This document shows, one piece after another, positions 1-12,580 of a DNA stretch of 64,000 bases (positions are counted from its first letter, which is position 1; the number at the start of each line of letters is the position of its first letter). The stretch lies in contig MNCI01022307.1 of assembly GCA_015680685.1 (NCBI GenBank), positions 1,107,511 through 1,171,510 on the forward strand, read 5' to 3'. A program made the position numbers and the translations under genes. The notes beneath the pieces were generated by a model that saw nothing but the letters and a program-made list of their open reading frames with translations, was not told the DNA's origin and searched no databases. The stretch is from Gnetum montanum. Lineage: Eukaryota; Streptophyta; Gnetopsida; Gnetales; Gnetaceae.

Positions 1-107
1 CACCGTAAGACTAGCCAAACCATCTAATTAAGGCTCTAGATCTAGAGGTAGGTGACGTCATTAAGGATCCCATTATTGAAGTCCCTATAGCAACATATAG
101 TGGTGAT

Positions 108-3100
108 GTGAAAACATTGAAACTTAGTTCTTTGTTCGAGTCTCAACATGTCCAAAACATTGCAAAAACACTTAATGACAACATCAAGGCATTCGTGTGG
201 CCTTATGAAGACATGCTAGGCCTAGATCCTCGTGTAATGCAACACAACATAATCCTCAATCCCAACATGAAACTAGTTAAGAAGAAAGCCCACAAGGTTA
301 GGCCTAAGGTGGCGTTGGCAATCTGCGATGAAATCACCAAGCTCTATAAAGTTGGTTTCATCTGGGTTGTTGACTATGTCGATTAGGTCTCCAACATCAT
401 AGTTGTACCCAAGAAAAATGGAAGTATACACATTTGCATAGACTTCTAAGACCTCAACAAGGGAACCATCAATGACAACCTTCCATTGCCTAGTATTGAT
501 CAATTGGTCAATACCACAGCTGGTCATGCCTTTTTGTCCTTTACGGATGAGTTCTCAAGGTACAACCAGATTCGAATCAACCTAGAGCACCAAATCAATA
601 CTACCTTCATAACCCCTTGGAATACATTTTCATACACCATGATGTCCTTCGGACTTAAGAATGTAGGGGCAACTTATCAATGAGCCATGATGTACATCTT
701 TAGTGATTACTTGTTAGGTCTGCTCAATGATTACGTTAACAATATAGTGACTAAATCCAAGGCATCACACATTCACGCAGATGATTTAGACCTTGTGCTC
801 AAATGCTACCTAAAGCATGAACTTAAGCTAAATCCTAAGAAATGTGTCTTCAGCATCAATACAGGCTACATGCTAGGTTTCATAGTATCTGAAGCAATCA
901 TATGCGTAGAGCCTAATAAGGTTAAGGCCACTATCAACTTAGCACCACCAGCTAACCTTAAGGAGCTATGAAGGTTACAAGGCAGATTGTAATTCATACG
1001 ATAGTTTATTATACAGTTAACTGACAAGTTGCAACCAATGCAATACTTGCTCAAAAAGGAAGTCCACTTTGAGTGGATGGCTCAATGCCAAGTAGCATTC
1101 AACAACCTTAAATAGGAGCTAACTCAACTTCCAATGATCTACCCTCCATAAGGAGATAAACCATTCTACATCTACCTTGCTACCTTAGATGTGTCCATCA
1201 CTTCTCTACTTTTTCAAAAGCAAGATGATGGTACTGAGGTCCCCATATACTACCTAAGCCATGCATTAGTAGCCTACGAAGCAAAGTACAACAATGTGAA
1301 AAAGACTTGCCTTGCCTTAATCTTCACACTTACGATGTGGAGGCATTACCTTTTTGGCAACCAAGTAAATATCATCTACAAGAGCAATGTAGTCTGAGTT
1401 ATCTCAACGAATATCTATAAGAGTAGTCGCATTGCACATTGGAAAATAATAACTGCAAAGTTTGGCCTGCATTACCTTGTGCAAACATCAACCAAAGGTC
1501 AACCAATAGTCGCACAGCTTACGGCTTCCCCAATCAATGACCATGCAACAATAGATCCAAAATTTTTAGATGAGCATGTCACTATCATAAGCCAAGTTCC
1601 TAAAAACTTTGAGCCACTCTTACGCTTCAATGGTGCTTCGACCTCTCAAGGGGGTAATGCCACTTCCCTAATCACATTCCCCTCCATGGAGATCTAACCC
1701 TTTGCATATCGCTTCACATTTCCATGCACTAACAATGTCGCAGAGTATGAAGGTCTCCTCCAGGGTATCTTAGTAGCTCATGACCTAGGAATCTAACAAT
1801 CTGAGGTGATTCCCAACTAGTTGTCAACCAAGTCACAGAGGTTTACGCTTGCAAAGCCCAACACTTGAAGCCTTATTATGACTTGGCAAAGCACCTGCTC
1901 AAGCAATTTGCAACTGCTGATGTTCAGCATATCCTCTACAATGAAAATTGCATTGTTGATGCATTAGCTACATTAGCCTTAAGTATTGCACCTAAAATGT
2001 TTCATGCATTGCCAACCGTAGTGGCAATTTGCACTGTACCTGTCACGTAAGCAATCGACATTGCATCTATAGCCACAATAAGCACAACACACATAGTAGA
2101 GTGGTAAGACAACATCAAGTCATACCTTTTATAGGGTGAACCTCAATAGCATCTTACCACTGCCCAAAAGTATGCAGTGCAAAAGTGATCACGGTAGTAC
2201 ATCATCATGGGTGATAGCGCACTATGCCATCCATCCTATGATGGCATACTACTGACATGCATTAGCGATAGCGAAGCATAGACAAGTTGAACAGGTCCAC
2301 GAGGGACTCTACGGAGGCCACATAGCACCCAGGGCAATGGCAGCAAAAATTAGACACTTAGGCTACTATTGGCCTTACATGGAGCATGATTGTATCTCCA
2401 AGATCAAGATGTGTGACATGTGTCAATGACATGGTAACTTAATGCACATGCCACCTACCGAACTGCATACAGTGCAAATCACATGGTCCTTCTAATGTTG
2501 GGGGCTAGACATCATAGGATTAATAACGCCTACATCCTCTGTAGGGCATAGTTTTATCATAATTGCCATTGAGTACTTTATGAAGTGGGTTGAAGCTATT
2601 CCCCTTAGGAGGACCACATTGCAACAAGTTTGCAAATTCATACTCGATAACATAGTGTCCTATTTTGGTTTACCTATGACCATTGTCACAAACAATGGGC
2701 CACAATTTAGTAGTGCTGATACTAAGGCCTTTTGCACATGCCTCAAAATCAAACATTCCTTTCTATCACCCTACTACTCATAGGCAAATGGCCAAGAGGA
2801 GGCCACAAATAAGGTCATTGTCAATCTTTTAAAAAACATGCTTCACAGTAGCAAACGATGATGGCATGAGCAACTAATCTACACACTCTGGGCCTACCAC
2901 ATGATGCAAAGAACTACAATAGGTAAGATACCATATAATTTGGTTTATCGATCTGAAGCCATCTTGCCTCTTGAATTACAGGTCTCGTCGCTCTATGTAA
3001 TCCTCTCAAGCTTCATCGATGAGGCTCAAAATGACAAGTTGAGAACCATTGACCTTGACTCAATAAAGGAGGAGTACATGCAAATGCTTGGTCAAATTGA

Positions 3101-3345
3101 GCGATACTAACAAATGCAACAGCAAAAGCACCATCACAATCAGCATCAACGCCTAATCAAGGAGGGGGACTTAGTCCTCAAGGCCATTTGTGAACCCACA
3201 GACAAATTCTCAACCAACTAGGAAGGGCCTTTCTTGGTCATCAAGGCCTATGGCAATGGATCATTCAAGCTTGCTAACCATGATGGTAATGAATTTGCCA
3301 ATCTGGTGAACCACTTGTATCTAAAGTTATACTACGTCTAGTATG
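108..3345 (+). pseudogene. Broken gypsy pol: RT, RNase H, archaeal-type RNase H, integrase
   Basis: Read through its stops, this stretch gives a gypsy polyprotein. RT lies at about 240-970: the 'VPKKNGSIHICIDF' block and 'MMSFGLKNVGATYQ' are clear, and the catalytic YVDD is changed to YVNN. RNase H lies at about 1140-1400 ('YYLSHALVAYEAKY'). A second RNase H follows at about 1600-2010, with 'FNGAS', 'NNVAEYEGLL' and 'IVDALATLAL', as in Tat elements. Integrase lies at about 2290-3345: 'GLDIIG', a TDNGPQF-like block changed to TNNGPQF, and a C-terminal part. In-frame stops are frequent and two catalytic aspartates are lost, so it is inactive. Confidence 0.85.
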
Positions 3346-3365
3346 TAGTGCCACATCAACGACAA

Positions 3366-3507
3366 AGCAAGGTAAGCAAGAGTCCACTATGACTGTAAAC
3401 TGGCACAAAGAGTTCGCTATAACTATAAACTAGCATAGAGAGTTTGCTATGACTATAAATTGGCATAGACCATACTTGGGCCATGACACTAAAACTAGCA
3501 TCCATAG
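3366..3507 (+). repeat. Post-pol imperfect tandem repeats of the outer element, left half
   Basis: Units of roughly 30-37 bp share a core like 'gactataaactagcat' and follow the integrase end. The array continues across the insertion at 15239-15480 with cores such as 'ttaaactagcac'. Removing the inserted element and one copy of its 5-bp target duplication gives a continuous array. Confidence 0.7.
3503..3507. other. Target-site duplication CATAG, left copy
   Basis: CATAG at 3503-3507 lies directly before the 5' LTR and is matched by CATAG at 15239-15243 directly after the 3' LTR. Five bases is the usual duplication length for gypsy integrases. Confidence 0.9.
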
Positions 3508-4451
3508 TGATGAGTCGAAGTTGGTTGGCTATGTTGATGAGGCCTCATTGATGTAGTTGACCACATCAACGAGGCCTCATCGACAAGGCCTCATTAATGC
3601 ATCTCACCCTGCATCGATGAGGCCCCATCGATGTAGTGTCTATCTGTCACTTATAAATACACACCTTCCAACTACATTTATGGCAATCTAGATTTCACTA
3701 GCAGTGAAGCTCTTGCATTTTTTCCATTCGAAAGTTAGAACTTTTTTCCCAAAGTGTTCACAACAAGAGTTATTGAGTGTACAGATCTTTATTCAAGCAT
3801 TGTTGTACCTGAGCACAATAGTGTTTCCAATAATAAAGATGAGCTTTCTAATAAAATTTGTAGCACTTTGGATAGATTAGCTATTTTATTTATGCATTCA
3901 ATGTTTTCAATTATTTGCTAATTATTCTCAATTATTTCACAAATATATTCCAGCAATTGAGTTAATGAGGCTATAAAGCTAGATAAATTAAATGCATAAG
4001 TACAACCACTTCGAGTGTAACACATATTTGCTTGGTAATCCCAGTAGCATTACTGCTTGGTATGCCCAGTAGCATAGCGCTTGGTCACCTAGTAGCGGAT
4101 ACGTGGATTTAGGACATGTACAGAAAGTGGAAATGAATACTTATGTTAGGATTAGTTAAATGCTAGTAAATTAGTTAATTTAGATTAGTTAATTAAATTA
4201 CTTTTATCCATATTTGAGCACCAATCTATAAAACATAAAAAATGATAAAAATCGAATACCTTAGTTACATTTAACCATACCAACAAACGTCACAAGTGTG
4301 ATTCGAAAGACAACAATTGACCTTAAGGCTAGATTTACTTCCTAAAGGGCTAGTGCACTGAAAATGATGAAGTCCACAAAATTTGACTGGATCACATGTG
4401 AACGCTTTGTGATTTGTATGGTTGGGTGTAGGGGTACCTCGTTGCTCATCA
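3508..4451 (+). repeat. 5' LTR of element I (944 bp)
   Basis: Begins TGATGAGTC and ends CTCATCA, and aligns along its length with 14347-15238. U3 holds three or four copies of a palindrome centred on GATGAGGCCTCATC between about 3530 and 3640, followed by a TATA box (TTATAAATAC, 3651-3660). Downstream lie poly(A)-signal-like 'aataaaga' motifs near 3832. Confidence 0.9.
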
Positions 4452-4472
4452 TTGGCACCGTTGCTAGGGACA
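4452..4472 (+). other. Primer-binding site, tRNA-Asp-like
   Basis: The sequence right after the 5' LTR, TTGGCACCGTTGCTAGGGAC, is close to the complement of the plant tRNA-Asp 3' end (TGGCGCCGTTGCCGGGGA), with two substitutions. Confidence 0.8.
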
Positions 4473-4596
4473 TTTGTTTGTGGAACGTGCACTATTTAGG
4501 TCTAAGTGAATATCATTAATATCGTTGTATGAACCTAAAGGTTAATAGCGTTCCCACTATACATAAAAATTATAAAAGCACACTGATAATTTCATT

Positions 4597-6880
4597 TTGT
4601 TTTGCAAAATATCTTGTTCTTCTCATAAGCATGAAGATACTAAACCACCAGTCCCACAAGAATGCAAGGTGGTATACATTCATCCAGATGAGTTTATGCT
4701 GAATTTCACCTTCATCCTACATCAGGATGAACAAATGCGATGGTGTGATATGGAGGGCAATGTCATCTTGCCCCTTGATAGGCCTGTGCTCGAAATGCTA
4801 TTTAAAACCCTTAAGAAGTTGGGCATAGCAAATCTTCATGAAGAACACAATATCAATGGATACGACACTTGGAACTACTATCCCACTAAAACACAACATA
4901 AGCAAGATAAACATGAAGAGAAACTCCATGAAGCTACAAAGGGAAAACATTACACTAACCCCTTATTCCTACTAGATCAAGAAAACAATGAGGATTCTCC
5001 TTTGGAAGGTTCTCAACATGAAGATTCTCCACCCCCTGCTACTGATGGAGAGGGTGTAAACCTGACCTTACAATTGACTATTCATAAACCAAGTTCAAGA
5101 AAGAGTAATAGCCAAGGTAGGGACTCAGGTGAACATTGCATAAACAAGGGATCTAATGATGGTGGTCGTAATAAGTGCAAGTTTGGTGGCGGTGGCAATC
5201 CACATTCCTCTTCATCCGATTTCAAACATTCCTCTTCATCTAATGATTCTCATGGAAGCCACCATCAAAACAACTGTGATGAAGGTGATTGATGAAATAA
5301 CAATGACCATGAAGGGCACTAAAATCGAAGGGGTGGCTGAAATCATCATTGGCGTCATCAACATAGTGATCATAATGAACCTTTATTGGTGACTCACAGT
5401 ATGCTTAACATTACAAAGGTAATGAAAATCCTGATCACACATATGAAGGATAGTTGGATTAAGCACCTAGATATGAATAATATCCTAAGATTTGAGGGGG
5501 GATACAATTCTGATCCACAGACACATCTACAAGCTTTTCAAGATGCCTGCGCTCTATAGAACATAGAGAATGAGTAGCAAAAACTCCAGCTTTTTTTTTC
5601 CAAGGACACTCATTAAGAAAGCTGAAAGTTGGTACCTGTCCTTAGAGCCAAAATCTATCCATAGATGTAGTACCATGTTAGAATTGTTCAATAAAAAATA
5701 TTAGACGTATTCTAGAGTGTCTAACCTGAGAAGGCAAATCCAAGGCTGGAAACAAGGAGCACATGAACCTTTAGATGCCACCATGGGCCAATACTATTCA
5801 CTCCTACACTGATGCCCTAGCCATGGTTACTCTCAGAGGGAACAACTTTGCACATCATAGATGGGCTCAAGGCAGAATCAAGAAGAATACTTGGGATGTA
5901 TGCCTAAGAAAGATTATTTGAAATGAGAGTTCATCATATGCAAAGGCTAATTGAGCAAAGGCAAAAGAAAAAGGTGAGCTATGAAAGAGGTAAAGTGCTA
6001 AAGAATATAATAGGAATCCTTCCATTAGAAAATGAGAGGTCCAATTTTGTGACAAGGAGGAGTTACCACTTGATGAAGCAGTGAACAAAAAAACCTTGCC
6101 CATCCAAAAATTTGTTTTTGATATTTTAGCTAAGGTTGACAAGTTATGGGACTCTTTGGATAAAAAGTTTCAAACCACCTTAAAAATTGCCAAAGAATCC
6201 AAAGAGTAAAATAGTGATCATAATCGCAAGAGGCAAAACAACACTGAACGTGCCTCACAAAGAGGTAAGGGCAAAGTTGTTGTAGTAGAGAAAGTTGTGG
6301 AGTCTGACTCTGATGATGAAATCAAATGTGACATTTACCAATATAAACATCCAAAGGGATGTTGCCCTATGGTGTCACACTTACAAGAGTCTGGAGTGTA
6401 TGCATTGAATCCTCACCTAGCACATAGGCAAGCTCTGAGACGATTGCCTTACACTCAAGGTAGTCCAAGATAGTTCCACCAACAACAACAAGCTTACTAC
6501 CCAAGAGAAACTCCTCCACAACTATACAAAAAATACCAATAGTGGTATCAATCACAATCATGGTGAATGCCACCACCAAGGCAATAATACCCTTATAGGC
6601 AACCACATCCATACAAGTACTATGTTCAGCAACTCGTCTCCCCTAGAAGTTCTACAAGTCATGCATCATTCTAGCATCATTATTATCCTTCAGAGTACCA
6701 TTGAATACATTCATCATCTACTCAAGGGGAAAACCCATATCTGTATCCTTATCATCCTTCACATCCCTTTGCACCTACACATCCACCTTCAACTCAATTA
6801 CCTCCTACTCCATCCATGCAGGGTGAAATTCCTTCACGACCGCAACAATGAAATGCTACAAGGGTTGTATACTCATAACT
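4597..6880 (+). pseudogene. Broken gag of element I
   Basis: An open segment at 4597-5292 gives 231 residues, with a hydrophilic Ser/His/Asn-rich tail. After stops and frame changes, the retrotransposon gag domain is readable at about 5480-5830: 'FEGGYNSDPQTHLQAFQDAC', then a block like 'YLSLEPKSIHRCSTMLELFNKKY'. This block is also present, better preserved, in the two gag-only elements at 33716-35577 and 47176-49160. A decayed zinc-knuckle-like segment ('CDIYQYKHPKGCC') is at about 6330-6365. A proline-rich part, only visible by switching frames, runs to about 6880. No intact gag can be read. Confidence 0.75.
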
Positions 6881-7089
6881 AATTTTTCAACCAAGTGTTC
6901 CAAATAATCGATCAAAGAAATGATCTTTCTTTTGTCCTAGTAGTCCTCTTCAACCCTCACAACCTACTCTGGTTGATCACCCTGCATCTCTAGCACCCTC
7001 ATCCTCTACATCAAATACTCTCGAGTTCCCTTCAAACCAAGTGCCACCTAGGATCCACATTATAATGCTAACTCATGTTGTTTCTGACT

Positions 7090-10000
7090 AGATTAAGGCT
7101 GGCAATCTTTCTACAAAAAGATTTGATCCAAGAAGTCCACTCATCTATCTACAGATTGTTGAACAAGAGCCATGTAAGGCTCTTCTTGACTCTAGTTCTG
7201 GAGTTAACCTCATCTCCCATGATATGTACAAGGCATGGAACCTACCACCTCTTAAGAAGAGCAATATCTATTTAGAATTAGCATATCAGTTGATTACTAT
7301 TCCTTTGGGATTAGTAGAGGACATTGTGACCACAGTTTGTGGGTGGTCCTATCCTGCTAATTTTCTGGTAATCAAGGTGGACAATTGCAAAAGTAACCTT
7401 CCCATCATTATGAGAAGGGCTTGGTTAAGCACAGTTGATGCACAAATGGGAATAAGGGACCTATCCTTAGAAATATCCAAGGAAATGAGCTAGGCAAAAT
7501 AGATAAGAAGCATATTCCATTTATCACATATAGTGATAACAAGTGCAATTGTATGCAAAATATTTGGTCAATCAAAAGCACATACATTAAGGCATGCAAT
7601 TAGTGTCTACAAGAGATTAATATTCAATGGTGCTTGTATGCAACAACCACAAAACAAGAGGGCACCCAGTGGTTGATAGCTGATTCAAATAGTAGCACAA
7701 TATGCATTGAGCCAACTAAGAGTCTAACATGTGCATATGTTGAAGGCATGAACAAAATTGAACAAGTTCATTTCCAACTCTCAAATGAAGATGATGATAC
7801 CTGTTGGGAAGAGTTAGAGATCCTTAATCACTTCAAGTAAGAGCCCTTAGAACTAAAAAATTTACTAGCCAGTATGGAGCATGCATTTTTAAAGAATGAC
7901 AAATTAGTCATCATTAATGCCAAACTTACTCCTAAACAAAAAGAAAAGTTGTTGAAAGTGGTGAATAAATGGTCAACAACCTTTGCTTAGTCATATCCAG
8001 AGCTAACAGGAATCGATCCAAGGATATGCCAACATCGCATCTACACTAACCCAGCCATGAAGCCTAGAAGGCAGCTGCAAAGGTGGTTGAACCCCAAATT
8101 AAAATAAATCATTAAGGAGAAGATAGAGTAACTCCTGAAGGAAAGGTTCATCTATCCAATCACAGATATTAAGTGCGTTAGCCCAATCGTTGTAGTACTA
8201 AAGAAGGATCGCAAATGGCGGGTTTGCATCGACTTTAAGCTATTAAATATGGTAACATTTAAGGATAATTTTTCTTTGTCATTTGTAGATCAAGTGTTAG
8301 ATACCATATCTGAGCATTGTTATTATAGTTTCTTGGATGGTTATAGTGGCTATAACCAAATCCAAATCACACCAGAAGACCAGGCTAAGATACGAGTCAC
8401 CTCAGGGACTTTTGTATATTATAAGATGTCATTTGGTGTATGTAATGCCCCTGCAACATTTCAAAGCTTGCTCTTGAGTATTTTCAACAAAAAATCGGTA
8501 GTGGTGTTGAATTCTTCATGGATCACTTCTTTACCTATGGAGCTACATTTGAGCAAGCCTTGGACTGACTTGAGCAAGTACTGAAGAAATGTATAGAGAC
8601 AAACCTATAGCTCAACTAGCAAAAGAGCCATCTCATGGTCCATGAAGGCATTGTGTTAGGGCACCAAATTTCATAGAAATGGATAGAGGTAGACCTAGAA
8701 AAGATAAGGGTCATCTAAGGAATAACACATCAATGAGAGACCATTAAAGATGTTCTGTCATTCCTTGAACACACTGGTTACTAACGGCAATTTATTAAGA
8801 ATGTCTCTAAGATTGCAAAGTCGTTGGTAGAACAAGGATGCACCTTTCATTTGGACCAATAAATGTGAATACACATTTCAATAATTAAAAGAGAAACTCA
8901 TAGAAAGACCAATCTTACAAGCACCAAATTGGTCCAAACCATTCCATATCATTGCAAATGCATCTAACTATGCTTTGGGAGTGGTGCTCACGTAGCTGGA
9001 TGATAAGAAACATTTATATTATATCCACTATGTGAGTAGAAGTATTGTGGGAGCACAATTGAATTACACCACCATGAAGAAAGAATTAATGGCAGTGTTG
9101 TACATGCTAGAAAATTTTAGACATTATGTGTTAGGATATAAGGTATTTATACATACAAATCATAGTGCAATTCACTTCCTTATGAATAAGCCGACTGTCA
9201 GTCCTCGTGTTATACGATGGCTTGTGATCTTGTAGGAATTCGATCTTACTATGGTAGATCGAAAAGGAACTGAGAATGTGGTTGTTGACCACCTCTCTCA
9301 CTTAAGATGGGATAATGAAGAGGAGGAGAGCCTGCTCTCTAATTAGTTTCCAAATGACCTCCTCTTTACTAGAGCAATAAATGAACAAACACTTGAAAAA
9401 GCAATATGGTATAATGGCATCCTCACATATCTTCTTACTCAAGAGATGCCACAGGACTTAGATTTTAGAAAAAAGCAAAAATTTCTTCATTGGGCCAAAT
9501 ACTTCATGGAAATCAATGGACACCTTTACATGGTGTGTGTCGATGGATTGATTCGTTGGTGTGTCCCTGACAAAGATTAACTATGTGTTCTCCAAGATGC
9601 TCACGAAGGGCCTTGCGAAGGCCACTATGTAGGAAGATGCACGGCCATAAAAATCTTGATGCTAGGATACAATTGGCCTAAGATATTTAGGAATGCCCAC
9701 GAGTTCATTAAGTCTTGTGAATGTTGTTAATGTGACAAGGGGATGACCACTTGCATTGAAGGTTCTTAATAGTGGATTCAACCACTAAAACCTTTTGACA
9801 TATGGGGCATTGACTTCATGGGTTCCATCACACCCATGTCTAATGGAAAAGTGTATATTATAGTAGTAGTTGACTACTACACAAAATGGGCAAAAGTAGT
9901 AGCTGTTACTAATTGTACATCATCCACTGTTGTCAAATTTATATAACAAAATATGGTGAATAGATTTAGGGTGCCACATTCACTAATTTCTAATAATGGA

Positions 10001-10561
10001 ACTCATTTCATAGGTGCCATATTTAGAAAATTAATGTAACACTTGGGGGTAGAACATAAATTAACAATACCTTACTACCCCCAAGCCAATGATCAAGCAA
10101 AGGTAACCAACCAAGAAATTACAAAAATACTAACGTAAACCATTAGCAAATATAGGAAGGATTGGAGCACAAAACTTAACGATGCTCTCTAGGCTTATCA
10201 TTCAACATGGAAACTTTTTATTAGATATTCTCCCTATGATTTAGTGTACAAGAAACTTCAAACACTTCCAGTTTAATTCAAGCTCTGTACACTCTCAACA
10301 ACCTATGATCTAAACCTTGACCTAAGTTTAGCACAGAAGGAAAGATTGATCAATCTAAATGTACTAGATGAAAATCACTTAGTGGTCCTATCCTTGAATG
10401 AGGTGAACAAGGCATTCAACAAGCAACATCATGACCTTAGAATTAGGAAAGTAAAACTTCAACTCGAAGATAAGGTTCTTTACTAGAACCCCACACATGT
10501 ACGCCAAAAGACAAAATTCCAAACATTGTGGAAGGGACCTTATATAATTGATCAAGCCTTT
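7090..10561 (+). pseudogene. Broken Athila-type pol of element I: protease, RT, RNase H, integrase
   Basis: Protease is seen at about 7160-7490, with the aspartic-protease block 'ALLDSSSGVNLISHDMYKAW'. RT runs from about 8010 to 8850: 'GIDPRICQHRIY', 'VVLKKDRKWRVCIDF', 'FLDGYSGYNQIQI', 'KMSFGVCNAPATFQ'; the active-site FMDD reads FMDH. RNase H is at about 8930-9310 ('YALGVVL', 'LNYTTMKKELMAVLYMLENF', 'VVDHLSHLR'). Integrase is at about 9580-10560: 'WGIDFMGSI', then 'SNNGTHF' in place of TDNGTHF. Stops and shifts occur throughout and several catalytic acids are lost. The reading breaks off at the N at 10562, so the integrase end may be missing from the assembly. Confidence 0.85.
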
Positions 10562-12120
10562 NTTTTATAATTTTATACCATTTTAGTACCTTTTAACTTT
10601 CTTAATTATTTTATACTTTCTTATCAATTTTACTTTATTTTGTTTCCTTTTGTTCAAGTGTGGTATTTTCTCATTTTTGCTAATAAATCTGCTTTATTGT
10701 CACAAGACACAATGCTGTTGTTGTTGTTTACTAATGATGGTTTGTGCTTAATGTGTGATTATCGATGTCTAGTTTCTATTTTTGAATTCTAATGTCCGAT
10801 GACTTTGACATGGTTTGTTTTTCATGGAATAGGCAGTGAGTCCACATCAACTATCCATCCAATGAACTCTATGGTTTTCCTTGTTCTAGGAATTTGAGGT
10901 TCCTTTTCATTAAAGAAACTTTTAATCAATTGGTGACCTTGGTAGTTCTGGAATCAAGAAGAATCCAAAGGTTTGTAAAGGGTGTGGCTTCAAGGGAACT
11001 TAATACTCTTTGTACTCTTCTTCTTTCTTGAGTGCTTGAGTGTTTTTTGTGGACTTCTTACCATTCCATACCATCCAATGATAGGAAGATAAATAACGTC
11101 ATTGCATGGTGTGGTTCCCATTCAAAAAAAAACTATGGAAATTCAAAGCACACCCCTTTGACATGAATAAGGCCTTGCATGGTGTGGTTCCCATTTCAAA
11201 AAAAAAACCTATGGAAATTCAAAGCACACCCCTTCGACATGAATAAGTCCTTGCATGGTGTGGATCTCATTTCAAAAAAAAATATGGGAATTCAAAGCAC
11301 ACCCCTTGGATAAATAAAAGGGCTACAAGCATTGGTTATGGAACTCAAAAGAAATGCACCTATGCCTAAAGGTTTTCTCTAACTAAGGTCCTCTCTCTCT
11401 CTCTCACTTCCTACTTCTCTCTCTCCTCGTTGTGGAACAGCGGTTATTTTGTAAATGTACTCTTGTGTCTCGAGTAAGTGGATCAGTCTTAGAGTGGCAA
11501 TGCAAAGTCACTAAAAGCATATGGTTTTCATCTAGACTAAGGATGGAACTTCTCGAGTCATTTTAATCACAAATTTCATGAGGGACTTATTATGAACTCA
11601 ATTTGGAACCCCATTTCACCTTTTCTATCATCCATCCATGCTACAGTAATTCACCTTACTACCAGGTTCTATGTTATGCTCTATGTCTTAGTCTGATGTG
11701 TTGGGATTCTTGAGTGGATTCTTTCGCATTAGTCCTTAACTTGTCATGATCATTAAATCGACTATGGGGCCCATGGACCCCTTAGTTGAGGTTATGCAAG
11801 GGCAAAAAAGGCATGAGCCTACTATGGGGAGGACCCACTTGCATAGCTTCTGGCTTGATTAGTTAAGGTTCCTTACCTTTGACATCGCTACAATCCTGTA
11901 TTTCGTATTTTTCATTATGTAAACCACTCAATACTCAATCTTTTATTGCATTCATCCATTAAATCAATTTTTCTCCATTTTTTCAAATTTATGAACTTCA
12001 ACACCCTCTTCTCATGATTTCATACTATTCTTGGTCTTCTAAGCTTTCATTTGACCCCAAATTCATCGAAAAATTTCTTGTATTTTGAAAGTTTGACCAA
12101 AGTCAACGAAAGTCAATGGT
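10562..12120 (+). other. Noncoding spacer of element I between pol and the internal promoter-like block
   Basis: AT-rich sequence without recognisable coding. It holds the three tandem copies at 11102-11320, a (CT)n tract near 11392-11404, and a stretch ('ggacccacttgcatagcttctgg', about 11829) that also occurs in element II (about 36641), in the truncated element (about 19303) and, on the minus strand, in element III (about 46115). The sharing shows that this spacer is a standard part of the family. Confidence 0.6.
11102..11320 (+). repeat. Three tandem copies of about 70-76 bp
   Basis: Three units start at 11102, 11175 and 11251, each beginning TTGCATGGTGTGG, followed by a short A tract and 'caaagcacacccctt'. 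A single related unit is found at 18753-18810 in the truncated element, so the copy number differs between family members. Confidence 0.85.
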
Positions 12121-12130
12121 GGTCAATAGC

Positions 12131-12178
12131 TGCATCGACAAGGCCTCGTCAATGCAATGCAAAAATACTCTATATATC
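12131..12178 (+). promoter_or_regulatory. Internal copy of the U3 palindrome with TATA-like box, element I
   Basis: At 12131-12156 lies an imperfect palindrome centred on AAGGCCTCGTC, closely like the GATGAGGCCTCATC palindromes in this element's own LTRs. A TATA-like CTATATATC follows at 12170-12178. The block stands about 400 bp before the extra ORF. Element II has its own palindrome and TATA box in the equivalent place. A second promoter for the extra ORF is inferred; no transcript evidence is available. Confidence 0.55.
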
Positions 12179-12580
12179 ACTAAATAATTTGGAATTTTTT
12201 GCAATTTGCTCATAACACAGGGGGAATTTTTACAATTTTTCAAAGCCCATAACTTTCAAACTGTTTATCCAAATTACTATGTTTTTCGATCCTGCACTTA
12301 CTAGAGGTAAGACCTTTATCGTGGGGGCTACAAATCTTAAGGTTTTCAATGAGATTTTTGGAAATTTTTTGAACTCCCCTAAAGGGTTAATAACCTTAAC
12401 CATATATAAACATTAACTTTTTCTAAGTTAACCCTTCTAACAACCTCCAGGATGAATTATTCATAATAACAAATAAAATAAAATTAACTATTGAGTTAAT
12501 TAAATTAGCCATAATTAAAACTTAGCCAAGTGTAACTACCCTCAAGAATTAAGATATCCCAATTATTTTAAGGTTACACA

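Larger units (their letters stand above)
1..3507 (+). mobile_element. Left part of a decayed Tat-type Ty3/gypsy element, split by a later insertion
   Basis: This is the body of an old Ty3/gypsy LTR retrotransposon that begins before the window. It carries reverse transcriptase, RNase H, a second RNase H-like domain and integrase in the order usual for the Tat/Ogre branch, all broken by stops. After integrase comes a noncoding stretch of short imperfect repeats with the core 'taaactagca'. These repeats stop at 3507, where a younger element is inserted, and resume at 15239. The 5' LTR, gag and protease are outside the window. The Tat assignment rests on the two RNase H-like domains and is fairly secure; an exact family cannot be named. 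Confidence 0.8.
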
